Below the pieces are notes generated by a model. The model was not told the origin of the DNA. It ran no database searches and saw only the letters and a list, made by a program, of their open reading frames with translations. A stretch of DNA of 64,000 nt from JBBDMU01 sp040905685 (GTDB lineage: Bacteria > Bacteroidota > Rhodothermia > Balneolales > Natronogracilivirgulaceae): assembly GCA_040905685.1 (NCBI GenBank), contig JBBDRB010000077.1:37080-101079 (forward strand). Reading direction: 5' to 3'. Below are positions 1 to 8,908 of the stretch, in pieces (positions within the stretch are counted from its first letter, which is position 1; every line of letters starts with the position of its first letter). The translations under genes and the position numbers were made by a program.

Positions 1-1
1 T

Positions 2-862
2 GATTTTTCATATCTCATCGAAAATGGGGATACGGCCAAACGGTTCCGGGCTGATATGTACCTGGATATGGAGCACCTGGCGCTTAACATGAGAAAGATC
101 GAAACGGATGTGCGCCCGTTTAAACAGCTGAACTTCCACCCGGAAGTGGCTAAAGCCCTCAGCCTGAAATTCCTTAAATTCGGGCTCACCCTGGTGACCG
201 GAATAACCGGTTCGGGTAAATCATCGACCCTGGATACCATCATCGATGCCAATAACCGTTCAGTTGAGTCGCATATTGTCATTATTTCCTCTCCTGTCGA
301 ACTGGTGCACAAGCCTCAGAAATCCATTGTCCGCCACCGTGAAGTGGGCCGTGACGTGATGTCGTTCCGGGAAGGGGCCGTTCAGGCGCTGCGACAGGAT
401 CCGGATATCATCGTGATCGGCGAGTTGCGTGATGCCGATACGATCATGACGGCTCTGGAAGTTACCGATTCCGGACACAAAACCTTCTCCACCCTGCATA
501 CGGCTTCAGCCACCGAAAGTATTGATCGAATTATTGGCGAGGTTCCAACCAATGAACAGGAACGGGTACTGAACCGGCTGGCCGATGTGTTAACCTGCGT
601 AATAAGCCAGAAGCTGGTTCCGACCCTGGATGGAAAAAGGGCCTTAGCCAAGGAAGTGCTGATTACCACCTCATCGGTAAAGGCTGCTATCCGCAACAAC
701 AATACCGGCGAGATTTATCAAATGCTCATGGAGGGGAGCGCATACGGTATGCATACTCTGGAGCAGGACCTCAAGCGTCTTTACGAAGAAGGAAAAATCT
801 CCATGGACGAGGCCTTAAACCAGGCCAACAACAAGAAACGCCTTAAAGAAATCATTTCGTAA
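2..862 (+). CDS. pilT: PilT-like type IV pilus retraction ATPase (5' truncated by window edge)
   Basis: This is a hexameric secretion-type ATPase that would power pilus retraction at the inner membrane. The reading frame is open from base 2, so the N-terminal PAS-like part lies outside the window; the first visible ATG is at 56. Visible motifs are Walker A GITGSGKSS, Walker B DPDIIVIGELRD and the His box TFSTLHT, followed by a PilT-type C-terminus (GMHTLEQDL, then GKISMDEAL). The Asp box, normally IEDPIEF, reads ISSPVEL, so an acidic residue that is usually conserved is missing. It lies 23 bases before a PilM/PilN-like gene, which supports a pilus role. A PilU-like or gliding-motility paralogue cannot be excluded. 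Confidence 0.88.
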   Translation, partial: DFSYLIENGDTAKRFRADMYLDMEHLALNMRKIETDVRPFKQLNFHPEVAKALSLKFLKFGLTLVTGITGSGKSSTLDTIIDANNRSVESHIVIISSPVELVHKPQKSIVRHREVGRDVMSFREGAVQALRQDPDIIVIGELRDADTIMTALEVTDSGHKTFSTLHTASATESIDRIIGEVPTNEQERVLNRLADVLTCVISQKLVPTLDGKRALAKEVLITTSSVKAAIRNNNTGEIYQMLMEGSAYGMHTLEQDLKRLYEEGKISMDEALNQANNKKRLKEIIS

Positions 863-885
863 ATCCTGATTTTAACCTTTACAGT

Positions 886-2622
886 TTGTCTAAAACAGAA
901 TTCATAGGTATTGCCTTATCCGGTGACGATTTAAAAATCGCGCGAGTCCGGTTAAATAAAAAACGTCTTGAGCTGATATCGACGGAGACGGTAACCTTGG
1001 TTACCCCGCTGAGGTATACGGCCAAAACCAGGGAGGTGGCTGTCCCGGAGGAGGAAGATCCCGAAGACATGGGTTCCATCTTCGGCATCGACGATGACGA
1101 GGATGGCGACGGCGGGGAAATCAATCTGGAAGACGAGATGGGCGGGGACGACGGATTTGATATGACCGACGAGAGTACGGAAGATCCCGGCGGAGGGAAC
1201 AACGAGATCCTGCTGGAGACCGTACTTTCAGGTATTGATCCGAAACAGTTGAATGTCGGGTTAAATATCCCTTACGGCAATACCATTTTCCAGTTTCTTC
1301 AGGATAATGACTATACAACCCTGAAGGCCAAAGAACGGAAGGCGATCATTGAGGAAAAGCTGAATAGCATTTACGATAAGCCTATTTCAGAGGATAATTA
1401 CATCTATCAGATCCGCAATGACAAGTCATTGCTGCTTGCCTCCTTTGAAAATGAAATACCTCTGCTGAATCTGCTTGACCAGACCGCGACCTATTATAAA
1501 GGGAAGATCATCATTCGTGACATTCAGGCCGATGAGGCGGTTTTGACCGGATTAATACGAGCCAATTATACCCTCAGTGAAAATGAATATACCGGCATTG
1601 TCCACATCGGGCAAAACTCAAGCCGGATCATGTTTCTCAAAGGGGACCTGATCCATATGGTGCTTCCGGTCATCAATCAGGGCAGCAGTTCATCACGATT
1701 GTTAAACACCCTGTTTAGTAAGATCCTTTTTGAGATTGATAAGGGAGAACTGCCGAATGTCGATCGCCTGATCATCACCGACCATGGTGGATTGGGCAAT
1801 AAAGCACGGGATTTCTTCCGAAAGCAGCTAACCGATGTGGACATTGAAAATTTGCAGTTCCACCCGGATAAGTTGCTGTATTCAGGAAGTGAGCATGACG
1901 ATGTGATCGCAGCCGGAGAGGATGCCCTGCCGGATCTCGCTTCCTATACCACGGCGATCGGACTGGCCTGGGCAAGCAGTAAGCTGGATGCAGGCGATTT
2001 TCCCCAGTTATCTTTTCTGCCCGGCTATATCGTCGACCGCCAGCGTATGTTCAAGCTGGAATGGCATGGTGCGATCCTGCTTTTGCTGATTGCCGGCGTT
2101 CCCTTCATCACGAACAACTACTATCAGGCGAATGTGCAAAAAATACAGGCTTTGGAGAACGACATCACTTTGCTGGATAGCCGCATTCATGAAAGCAGGC
2201 CGATTGCCAATATAACCGAACAGCTCGCCGCTGAAATGACTACCCTGAACGAACAGCTCGACCTTTATAATACCCTCAGCGAAGACTCGTATAAGTGGTC
2301 TTCCACCCTCGATATCCTGAATGAGGGGCTAAACGGGGTCAGCAATACCTGGGTAACCCAGATACGTTCGGCCAACGAAGGAATGATCATTGAGGGATAC
2401 AGCCTGTTTCGAAATCGTATTCCTTTGCTTGCCAATGTGTTCAGGCGGGCAACGGTCCAAAGTGTGACGGAAGGCGAGATGCGGAGTACGACCATTTACC
2501 GGTACATTATTCTGGTTGACCAGATCGCAGAACCCGAGTTGTTTACACCCGGGGAAGCCGCACCGCCGGCGAATATTACCGATATGATAAATATCGATCC
2601 TATAATTGGAAATGATCCATGA
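886..2622 (+). CDS. PilM-PilN-like fusion, type IV pilus inner-membrane platform protein
   Basis: The 578-residue protein starts at a TTG; no ATG lies near the N-terminus. Residues about 5-45 and 105-380 look like the actin-like PilM fold (opening FIGIALSGDDLKIARV). A very acidic insertion at residues 55-100 has 23 Asp/Glu among 46 residues. A single membrane segment at about 393-410 is followed by a coiled coil and a small alpha/beta domain, which is the architecture of PilN. In most species PilM and PilN are separate and PilM binds the PilN tail; here they appear joined. The stop overlaps the next start (ATGA). The PilM and PilN assignments rest on architecture and context, since sequence identity is visibly low. 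Confidence 0.7.
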   Translation: MSKTEFIGIALSGDDLKIARVRLNKKRLELISTETVTLVTPLRYTAKTREVAVPEEEDPEDMGSIFGIDDDEDGDGGEINLEDEMGGDDGFDMTDESTEDPGGGNNEILLETVLSGIDPKQLNVGLNIPYGNTIFQFLQDNDYTTLKAKERKAIIEEKLNSIYDKPISEDNYIYQIRNDKSLLLASFENEIPLLNLLDQTATYYKGKIIIRDIQADEAVLTGLIRANYTLSENEYTGIVHIGQNSSRIMFLKGDLIHMVLPVINQGSSSSRLLNTLFSKILFEIDKGELPNVDRLIITDHGGLGNKARDFFRKQLTDVDIENLQFHPDKLLYSGSEHDDVIAAGEDALPDLASYTTAIGLAWASSKLDAGDFPQLSFLPGYIVDRQRMFKLEWHGAILLLLIAGVPFITNNYYQANVQKIQALENDITLLDSRIHESRPIANITEQLAAEMTTLNEQLDLYNTLSEDSYKWSSTLDILNEGLNGVSNTWVTQIRSANEGMIIEGYSLFRNRIPLLANVFRRATVQSVTEGEMRSTTIYRYIILVDQIAEPELFTPGEAAPPANITDMINIDPIIGNDP

Positions 2623-3476
2623 ATTACGCACTTCGAAATACCATTTATCTTGGGGTCACCCTCCTCCTGATGGTCGGGTCGGGCTGGGCGCTGATCAGGT
2701 TTACCCAAATTGAATACCTGGAAGAACTGGAAGAAACGCATGAGCAAAAACAGGGCGAGCTGGACGGGTATGAATCCTCAGCTGAGAATTATGAAGCTAT
2801 GCTGCACGGGTTTATGGAAACCACCTATAAGGTTGAAAATCATGATAAGGAACTAATGGCTGATCATAGGGTTCCCGTTGTGTATGATTATGTGCGTACG
2901 CTGAACCAGGGCGCCGCCCATACCGAGGTTAACTTTAGCTGGAGCGACTCGGTCATGCAGGATAACTACGGCTACAACCAATTTACCGTTAACGGCAGCG
3001 GCTCGTATCGGAATCTGTATAACTTTGTGCAGCGGCTGGAAAGGAGCAAGCCCCTGTTTAAGATAGCTTCCCTGCAAATACAAACGCTGGGAGAACTTGA
3101 GACGCTGAATGACGTGCGTTTTGATATCGCTGTCCAATCCTATTACAACAGGGTCCCCGACGGTTATGAACCGTCTGTACTCATTCAGCGAACGAGCGGT
3201 GGTATATCCCATAATCCATTTTTCCCTCTAATACACAGCGTGCCGCCTAATGAAGATAACCTGATCGATATTGACGACAGCCGGCTGATCGCCCTTTCCA
3301 GAAGGGATGCTTACCTTATCGACCAGCAGGGGGCCCTGCAAACCCTCAGGGCCAATGATGAGGTCTATCTGGGACGCGTTCAGAGCATTAACTTCGACGA
3401 TAGCAGCATAACCTTTTTATTGAACCGCGGCGGACTATCCGACCGGGTAACCCTGAACATTCAAACTCAGTTGTAG
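2619..3476 (+). CDS. PilO-like protein with PilP-like C-terminus
   Basis: The 285-residue protein has one N-terminal membrane helix (about 9-27), a Glu-rich coiled coil (about 33-70) and a ferredoxin-like region (about 90-180, with YRNLYNFVQRLERS typical of PilO). The C-terminal part (about 215-285) is beta-rich, ending in a stretch around YLGRVQSINFDD, which recalls the PilP beta domain that contacts the secretin. The start overlaps the upstream stop by four bases, so the two are probably translationally coupled. The position between a PilM/N protein and a secretin supports the role. The PilP part is an inference from gene order and secondary-structure pattern. Confidence 0.62.
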   Translation: MNYALRNTIYLGVTLLLMVGSGWALIRFTQIEYLEELEETHEQKQGELDGYESSAENYEAMLHGFMETTYKVENHDKELMADHRVPVVYDYVRTLNQGAAHTEVNFSWSDSVMQDNYGYNQFTVNGSGSYRNLYNFVQRLERSKPLFKIASLQIQTLGELETLNDVRFDIAVQSYYNRVPDGYEPSVLIQRTSGGISHNPFFPLIHSVPPNEDNLIDIDDSRLIALSRRDAYLIDQQGALQTLRANDEVYLGRVQSINFDDSSITFLLNRGGLSDRVTLNIQTQL

Positions 3477-3506
3477 CCAGACTCAAACAACGTTGACCCT
3501 CCTATT

Positions 3507-4706
3507 ATGCTAAAACCCCTATTGCTCCTTTCCTTTCTGTGTACATTAACCGTTTCGTCCATTGCCGGCCAAAACCGTTTTCCGGTACGTGAACACGTTG
3601 ATCCCGGCGAACTGGTATCGATGAACCGTGAAACATCGTTCAACCAGGCTATCCAGATCCTGAACGATATGGCCATGGACTTTGAAGGCAAGTTCATTAC
3701 CAACAAAAGCAGCATGTCCGGAAGCATAGGCCTGAGGCTGCCAAATATGCCCTGGCACCAGGCCCTCGAGTATATAGCCTCTTATAATAATCTGGTTATA
3801 CGGGAAATGCCGGACCGGTACGAGATCCTTGATTATGCCGAGACCGCCGAGCCTGATCAGGCCCGGGAGGCCGAGCTTGTGCAGGAGGAAACGGGCTTTA
3901 ACTTTGAAAGCCGGGAAGTTGAAATATCGGCCATATTTTTTGAAGGGAACAAGCGCATGCTCCGCGAGATCGGTATTGACTGGTCCAGCATCAGAGACGG
4001 AATGGTAAGCGTTGCAAATATTTCGGCAGCCAACGTGTCTCAGGAAGTTTTTTCAGTGGAAGCCAATATCTCCGAACTGGCCGGTATTGAACGATACGAC
4101 ATCAATGCACTTTTCGGGGCTTTTGAAGCCAATAACCAGGGGGAGGTATTGGCCTCGCCCACTATAAAAGTACTTGACGGACAGGAAGGACGCGTTCAGG
4201 TTGGCCAGGATTTTTCAATTAAACAGAGGGATTTTGCCGGTAATGTAACGGATCAGTTTTTCAGCACCGGTACCATACTCGAGGTTATCCCCCGGGTTGT
4301 CAGCCTGGGCGATTCGACATTTATTTTTATGGAAATTGAAGCCGAAAGAAGCACCGCTCAACCCGATGCCGTAAGCACGGTCGTCAATAAGCAGGAAGCC
4401 GGGACCCAGATTTTGCTGTTAAGTGGTGAATCAACGGTTATTGCCGGTTTATACGAAACGGAAGAAAATATCATCAGGCGGGGCATCCCCCTGTTAAAAG
4501 ATCTGCCGTCCTGGTTTTTTGGCCTGAAATACCTTTTCGGATATAATTCATCCGAATATTCCATTAACGAACTGGTCATCGTGCTTCAGGCGGAACTGGC
4601 GCCCTCCCTGAGCGAGAGACTCAACCTTCCCTATAAAACCATGCCTCAGCAAATTGAAGATGTACGCCGTGGTTTTCAGGAAGAAATCGACGAACACGAG
4701 AATTAG
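3507..4706 (+). CDS. Short secretin, PilQ/GspD family
   Basis: The 399-residue exported protein has a signal peptide (about 1-21, ending SSIAGQ), an STN-like N domain (about 35-105, with MPWHQALEYIASYNNL) and a C-terminal secretin domain (about 205-370). The secretin core shows VLASPTIKVLDGQEGRVQVG and a C-terminal RRGIPLLKDLPSWFFGLKYL segment typical of the family. It would form the outer-membrane pore through which the pilus passes. It is much shorter than usual PilQ or GspD (about 600-750 residues) and has no AMIN domain and few N domains. It is the last gene of the pilus operon in this window. Confidence 0.8.
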   Translation: MLKPLLLLSFLCTLTVSSIAGQNRFPVREHVDPGELVSMNRETSFNQAIQILNDMAMDFEGKFITNKSSMSGSIGLRLPNMPWHQALEYIASYNNLVIREMPDRYEILDYAETAEPDQAREAELVQEETGFNFESREVEISAIFFEGNKRMLREIGIDWSSIRDGMVSVANISAANVSQEVFSVEANISELAGIERYDINALFGAFEANNQGEVLASPTIKVLDGQEGRVQVGQDFSIKQRDFAGNVTDQFFSTGTILEVIPRVVSLGDSTFIFMEIEAERSTAQPDAVSTVVNKQEAGTQILLLSGESTVIAGLYETEENIIRRGIPLLKDLPSWFFGLKYLFGYNSSEYSINELVIVLQAELAPSLSERLNLPYKTMPQQIEDVRRGFQEEIDEHEN

Positions 4707-4857
4707 TTCTTAAGGAAATTACGCGCTCCCCTTATTATATTTAGGTTAAACTTGATTTAATGCGCTTTAATGCTAAATTAGTTATGTTTTTGAATGGTAT
4801 TCATTTCCGATAAGCAGTTTGTGAATTATACTTTAGCCTATATCCATCTAAAATTCG

Positions 4858-5364
4858 ATGATACTCAATGGTAACGTACTCATCCTGAATCAGGATTATC
4901 AGCCTTTAAGCGTTTGCAACGTTAAAAAATCCCTTTTGCTGTTATTTATGGATAAAGCGGAGATGTTGCACGACCACCCCAAAAGAAAAATACGCACGGT
5001 TACTACCGAGTTTGATTACCCTTCGGTGATCAGGCTCCGTCACTATGCGCGAATCCCGTTTAAGAACATCGTGCTGTCCCGTAAAAACATACTTAAGCGG
5101 GACGGGTTCCGCTGCCAGTACTGCGGGACCCATGATCACCTAACCATCGATCACGTCATACCGAAGAGCCGGGGCGGCAAGGATACCTGGGAAAACCTGG
5201 CTACAGCCTGTACCGATTGCAATCACAAAAAGGGCAACCGAACGCCCCGCGAAGCAGCTTTGAAGCTAAAACGAAAGCCTTATCGTCCCAATCACATCAT
5301 TTTTCTGCGTGATTTTTATGGCAGGGTGGATGAGGATTGGAAAGCATATCTTTATATGCTATAA
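4858..5364 (+). CDS. HNH endonuclease family protein
   Basis: This 168-residue protein has a C-terminal HNH fold. The zinc pairs are CQYC and CTDC, and the catalytic strand is LTIDHVIPKSRGG followed by WENL and CNHKKGNRTP. The N-terminal part (residues 1-75, ILNQDYQPLSV) is typical of a widespread single-gene family of chromosomal HNH proteins of unknown role. No methylase or restriction partner lies next to it, and it stands alone between the pilus operon and the threonine operon. Nuclease activity on DNA is likely from the intact motif; the biological role is unknown. Confidence 0.85.
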   Translation: MILNGNVLILNQDYQPLSVCNVKKSLLLLFMDKAEMLHDHPKRKIRTVTTEFDYPSVIRLRHYARIPFKNIVLSRKNILKRDGFRCQYCGTHDHLTIDHVIPKSRGGKDTWENLATACTDCNHKKGNRTPREAALKLKRKPYRPNHIIFLRDFYGRVDEDWKAYLYML

Positions 5365-5469
5365 GTTTTTAATCTGCGTAAGTTATCATTTCGGAAATTG
5401 ATCAGTACGGCACTCTGCCAGTGCGTGGTTCATTACCTTTAACCTTAAACACTTAACATTATATTCGAG

Positions 5470-7923
5470 TTGAAAACCCTGGTCATGAAATTTGGCGGTT
5501 CCTCCATTGCTTCGCCGGATCGAATTAAAGCTGTAATAAAGATAATAGAAGAAACTTCCGCTCAAAGCAGCTGCAGGGCCGTCGTCGTCTCGGCTTTTCA
5601 GCATGTTACCGACCAACTGATCACCATGGCCCGGCAGGCGGAAAGGGGAGATGAGCAATACACGGAATTATTTAAGGAAATTGAAAAGCGGCATTTAAAT
5701 ATCGTCCGCGAACTGGTACCCGTAAACGGTCAGAGTCCGGTCATAGCCTCGGTCAAGTTCATGCTTAACGATCTTGAAGATGTGCTGCAGGGCATTTATC
5801 TGGTCAGGGAGCTGACCCTGCGGACCCTGGATTTTATCCAGAGTTTCGGCGAACGGCTGTCCGCGCTGATCATCAGCCATGTCCTTAACGTTAACCAGGT
5901 GAAGAGCGAATTCCTGGACGGACGCTCGCTGATTAAAACCAATGACAATTTCGGAGCTGCCGAAGTGATCGGGGAAATTACCAGGCAAAATATAAGCGAC
6001 CATTTTGGATCTCATCAGGTCCTGCAGTTGGTAACCGGTTTCATTGCCTCAACGCGGAATAATGAAACCAGCACACTGGGCCGGGGAGGATCCGATTATA
6101 CGGCGGCCATTCTCGGAGCGGCCCTGGACGCAGATGAGATCCAGATCTGGACCGATGTGGACGGGGTGATGACCGCAGATCCCCGTCTGGTAAAAAAAGC
6201 CTTTTCCATGCAAGAGGTTTCGTACGAAGAAGCCATGGAAATGTCGCATTTCGGTGCCCGGGTGATCCATCCGCCGACCATTCAGCCTGCCATGAGCAAG
6301 GGCATTACCATATTGATCCGGAATACGCTGAATCCGGCTTTTGAAGGCACAAAGATCAGCCGGGAAGGGGGCGATAAAAAATATGCCATTAAGGGCTTAT
6401 CCTCTATCGATAATATATCGCTGATCCGTATTCAGGGCAGCGGACTGATCGGACTGGAAGGGGTCTCCCAGCGTATTTTTGGTGCCCTGGCCCGGGGTAA
6501 GGTCAACGTGATCCTCATTACCCAGGCGTCATCCGAACATTCCATGAGCATAGCCGTCCTGCCCGAATACGCGCATTCAGCCAAGAAGGCGATCGACAGC
6601 GAATTAAAATATGAGATTCAAAATGAGCGGATTAACCCCGTCCTGATTGAACGGGATCTGTGCATACTGGCTATTGTCGGTGAGAACATGCGTCGTACTC
6701 CGGGTATTGCCGGCAAAGTGTTCCAGGCTCTGGGTAAAAACGGGGTTAATATTTCGGCCATCGCCCAGGGCTCTTCCGAATTGAATATTTCCGTGGTATT
6801 GTCATCCAGGGATGAAAGGAAGGCGTTAATGTCTATCCATGATGCCTTCTTCCTTTCGGGAAGGAAAACCCTGAACCTGTTCCTGGCCGGAACGGGCCTT
6901 ATTGGAACTTCCCTTATCGACCAGATAAAACGTCAGCATGCCTTTCTGAATGAGGAACTTATGCTGGACCTGAGGGTGATCGGCCTGGCAGATAGCAAGA
7001 AAATGCTCTTTGACATAAACGGCATTGAGCTGGCCGGCTGGAAAGAACAGTTCGGGCAGGCTTCCCCGAAAGCAGGGATTAAGGGCTTTACTGAAACCAT
7101 CAGGGAAATGAACATGGCCAACAGCATTTTTGTGGACTGTACGTCAAGCGAAGATGTGGCCGCCTGTTATGAGGACATGCTCAGCAACAGCATATCTGTC
7201 GTGACCCCGAACAAAAAAGCCAACTCATCGGGATATGGTACCTTTCTCAGCCTGAGACAGGCCGCTTTGAAAAGCAATGTAAAATTTCATTATGAAACCA
7301 ACGTGGGGGCCGGACTGCCTATAATCCGCACGATCCAGGATTTTGTGAGCACGGGCGATAAGATCCATACAATAGAAGGGGTTTTGTCCGGCACGCTGAG
7401 CTATTTGTTTAATTCCTACACCGGAGAAGTGCCCTTTAGCAAGCTGGTTCTCGATGCCCGGAATAAAGGCTATACGGAACCGGATCCGCGTGAAGATCTG
7501 AACGGGATGGATGTAGCCCGTAAGTTGCTTATCCTGGCAAGAGACGCCGGTTTCCCCCTGGAACTCCAAGACATAGAAATTGAGGATCTTCTGCCCGAGA
7601 AGTTTTACAAGGTGAAAACCGTGGATGCGTTCTTCGCCTTGTTGCCTGAACATGACGCTTGGTTTGAAGAAAGAAGGAAGAGGGCTGAAGAAAACGGATG
7701 CGTATTGCGCTATATGGCCCGTCTTGAAGATGGCCTGGCCAGAACAGCCCTTATGGAAGTTCCCGGCGACCACCCATGTTTTGCGCTGAAGAGTACCGAT
7801 AACCTGGTTATGGTCAGCAGTCGCTGTTATAATGAAAGGCCGCTGGTCGTCGTTGGACCCGGAGCCGGCCCGGAGGTGACCTCCGGTGGTGTTCTGGCTG
7901 ATATTATTCGCATTGCCAGTTAG
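5470..7923 (+). CDS. thrA: Bifunctional aspartokinase / homoserine dehydrogenase I
   Basis: This enzyme catalyses the first and third steps from aspartate to homoserine. At 817 residues it matches the usual ThrA length (about 820). The kinase domain begins at KFGGSS (residues 7-12) with GRGGSDYTA near 200. Two ACT domains (about 317-380 and 397-460) are the expected site of threonine feedback. The dehydrogenase half starts at GTGLIGTS (about 472) and carries NVGAGLPIIRT and GVLSGTLSYLFNS. The start is a TTG; an ATG nine codons on would cut into the first beta strand, so TTG is preferred. It heads the thrABC operon; I see no leader peptide rich in Thr/Ile codons in the 105 bases upstream. Confidence 0.95.
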   Translation: MKTLVMKFGGSSIASPDRIKAVIKIIEETSAQSSCRAVVVSAFQHVTDQLITMARQAERGDEQYTELFKEIEKRHLNIVRELVPVNGQSPVIASVKFMLNDLEDVLQGIYLVRELTLRTLDFIQSFGERLSALIISHVLNVNQVKSEFLDGRSLIKTNDNFGAAEVIGEITRQNISDHFGSHQVLQLVTGFIASTRNNETSTLGRGGSDYTAAILGAALDADEIQIWTDVDGVMTADPRLVKKAFSMQEVSYEEAMEMSHFGARVIHPPTIQPAMSKGITILIRNTLNPAFEGTKISREGGDKKYAIKGLSSIDNISLIRIQGSGLIGLEGVSQRIFGALARGKVNVILITQASSEHSMSIAVLPEYAHSAKKAIDSELKYEIQNERINPVLIERDLCILAIVGENMRRTPGIAGKVFQALGKNGVNISAIAQGSSELNISVVLSSRDERKALMSIHDAFFLSGRKTLNLFLAGTGLIGTSLIDQIKRQHAFLNEELMLDLRVIGLADSKKMLFDINGIELAGWKEQFGQASPKAGIKGFTETIREMNMANSIFVDCTSSEDVAACYEDMLSNSISVVTPNKKANSSGYGTFLSLRQAALKSNVKFHYETNVGAGLPIIRTIQDFVSTGDKIHTIEGVLSGTLSYLFNSYTGEVPFSKLVLDARNKGYTEPDPREDLNGMDVARKLLILARDAGFPLELQDIEIEDLLPEKFYKVKTVDAFFALLPEHDAWFEERRKRAEENGCVLRYMARLEDGLARTALMEVPGDHPCFALKSTDNLVMVSSRCYNERPLVVVGPGAGPEVTSGGVLADIIRIAS

Positions 7924-7972
7924 TCCGGAATGGAAGCCCTGAATATAAATTTAAAAATCAGAAACTGAAAAC

Positions 7973-8908
7973 GTGCAAACAACAATCTTTGCCCCCGCAA
8001 CCGTGGCCAATGTAGCCTGCGGATTTGACTCCCTCGGCTTTGCTCTTCATGAACCCGGAGATGAAGTCAATATTACGCTCAGCGATACCCCGGGTGTACG
8101 CATAACGAAAATTACCGGCGATTTGGGAAGGCTGCCTCTTGATGCCCGGTCCAATACGGCCGGTGTATCTGTATTGGCCCTGCTGCAGTCCCTGGACAGC
8201 CGTCAGGGTTTCGACATCGAGATCCATAAGCAAATGCCCCTGGGAAGCGGTCTGGGATCCAGCGCCGCGAGCTCTGTTGCCGCCGTTATCGGGGCCAATG
8301 AGCTTTTGGGTAAACCCTTTGAGACCAAAGAACTGTTGCCTTTTGCCATCCTGGGCGAAAAACAGGCATGCGGCTCCGCTCACGCCGATAACGTAGCCCC
8401 TGCCCTGCTGGGAGGCTTTATATTAATACGGTCCTATGATCCTCTGGATGTGGTCTCCATACCCTTTCCGGACCAGCTTTACGCCGCGGTATTACATCCG
8501 CATATCGAATTACGCACCCAGGATGTCCGCAGGATCATGCGCCGTGAGATCAAGCTGGAAAACGCCATTGTGCAATGGAGCAATCTGGCCGGCCTGATCG
8601 CCGGTTTGATGAAATCCGATTATGAGCTCATCAGCCGTTCCCTGAATGATATCATCTTTGAACCGGTGCGGTCATTGTTGATCCCCGGCTTTGATGAAGT
8701 TAAAAAAGCCGCCATGGCCGCAGGAGCTCTGGGGTGCAGCATTTCCGGGTCCGGCCCTTCTGTTTTTGCCCTGTGCACTTCCCGGAAGACGGCCGGGAAA
8801 GTAGGCACGGCTATGCAGGAGGCACTGAACAAAGTTGAACTTCAGAGCGATCTGTATATTTCTGCCATCAATGGAAAAGGAGCAGAGGTTAAAAATGCGC
8901 TTGTTTAG
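7973..8908 (+). CDS. thrB: Homoserine kinase
   Basis: This is a GHMP-family kinase that phosphorylates homoserine with ATP, the step before threonine synthase. The 311 residues include the N-terminal substrate motif TVANVACGFDSLGFAL, the glycine/serine-rich phosphate loop PMGSGLGSSAASS (about 86-98) and the C-terminal GALGCSISGSGPSVFAL. The start is GTG, 49 bases after thrA. Its 3' end overlaps the start of thrC, so translation is probably coupled. Product assignment is firm because the three consecutive threonine genes are in the classical order. Confidence 0.95.
   Translation: MQTTIFAPATVANVACGFDSLGFALHEPGDEVNITLSDTPGVRITKITGDLGRLPLDARSNTAGVSVLALLQSLDSRQGFDIEIHKQMPLGSGLGSSAASSVAAVIGANELLGKPFETKELLPFAILGEKQACGSAHADNVAPALLGGFILIRSYDPLDVVSIPFPDQLYAAVLHPHIELRTQDVRRIMRREIKLENAIVQWSNLAGLIAGLMKSDYELISRSLNDIIFEPVRSLLIPGFDEVKKAAMAAGALGCSISGSGPSVFALCTSRKTAGKVGTAMQEALNKVELQSDLYISAINGKGAEVKNALV

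Noticed and set aside
5365..5469. A threonine attenuator upstream of thrA
   Set aside because: The 105-base gap has only a weak GCACT/AGTGC hairpin and no leader peptide rich in Thr or Ile codons.
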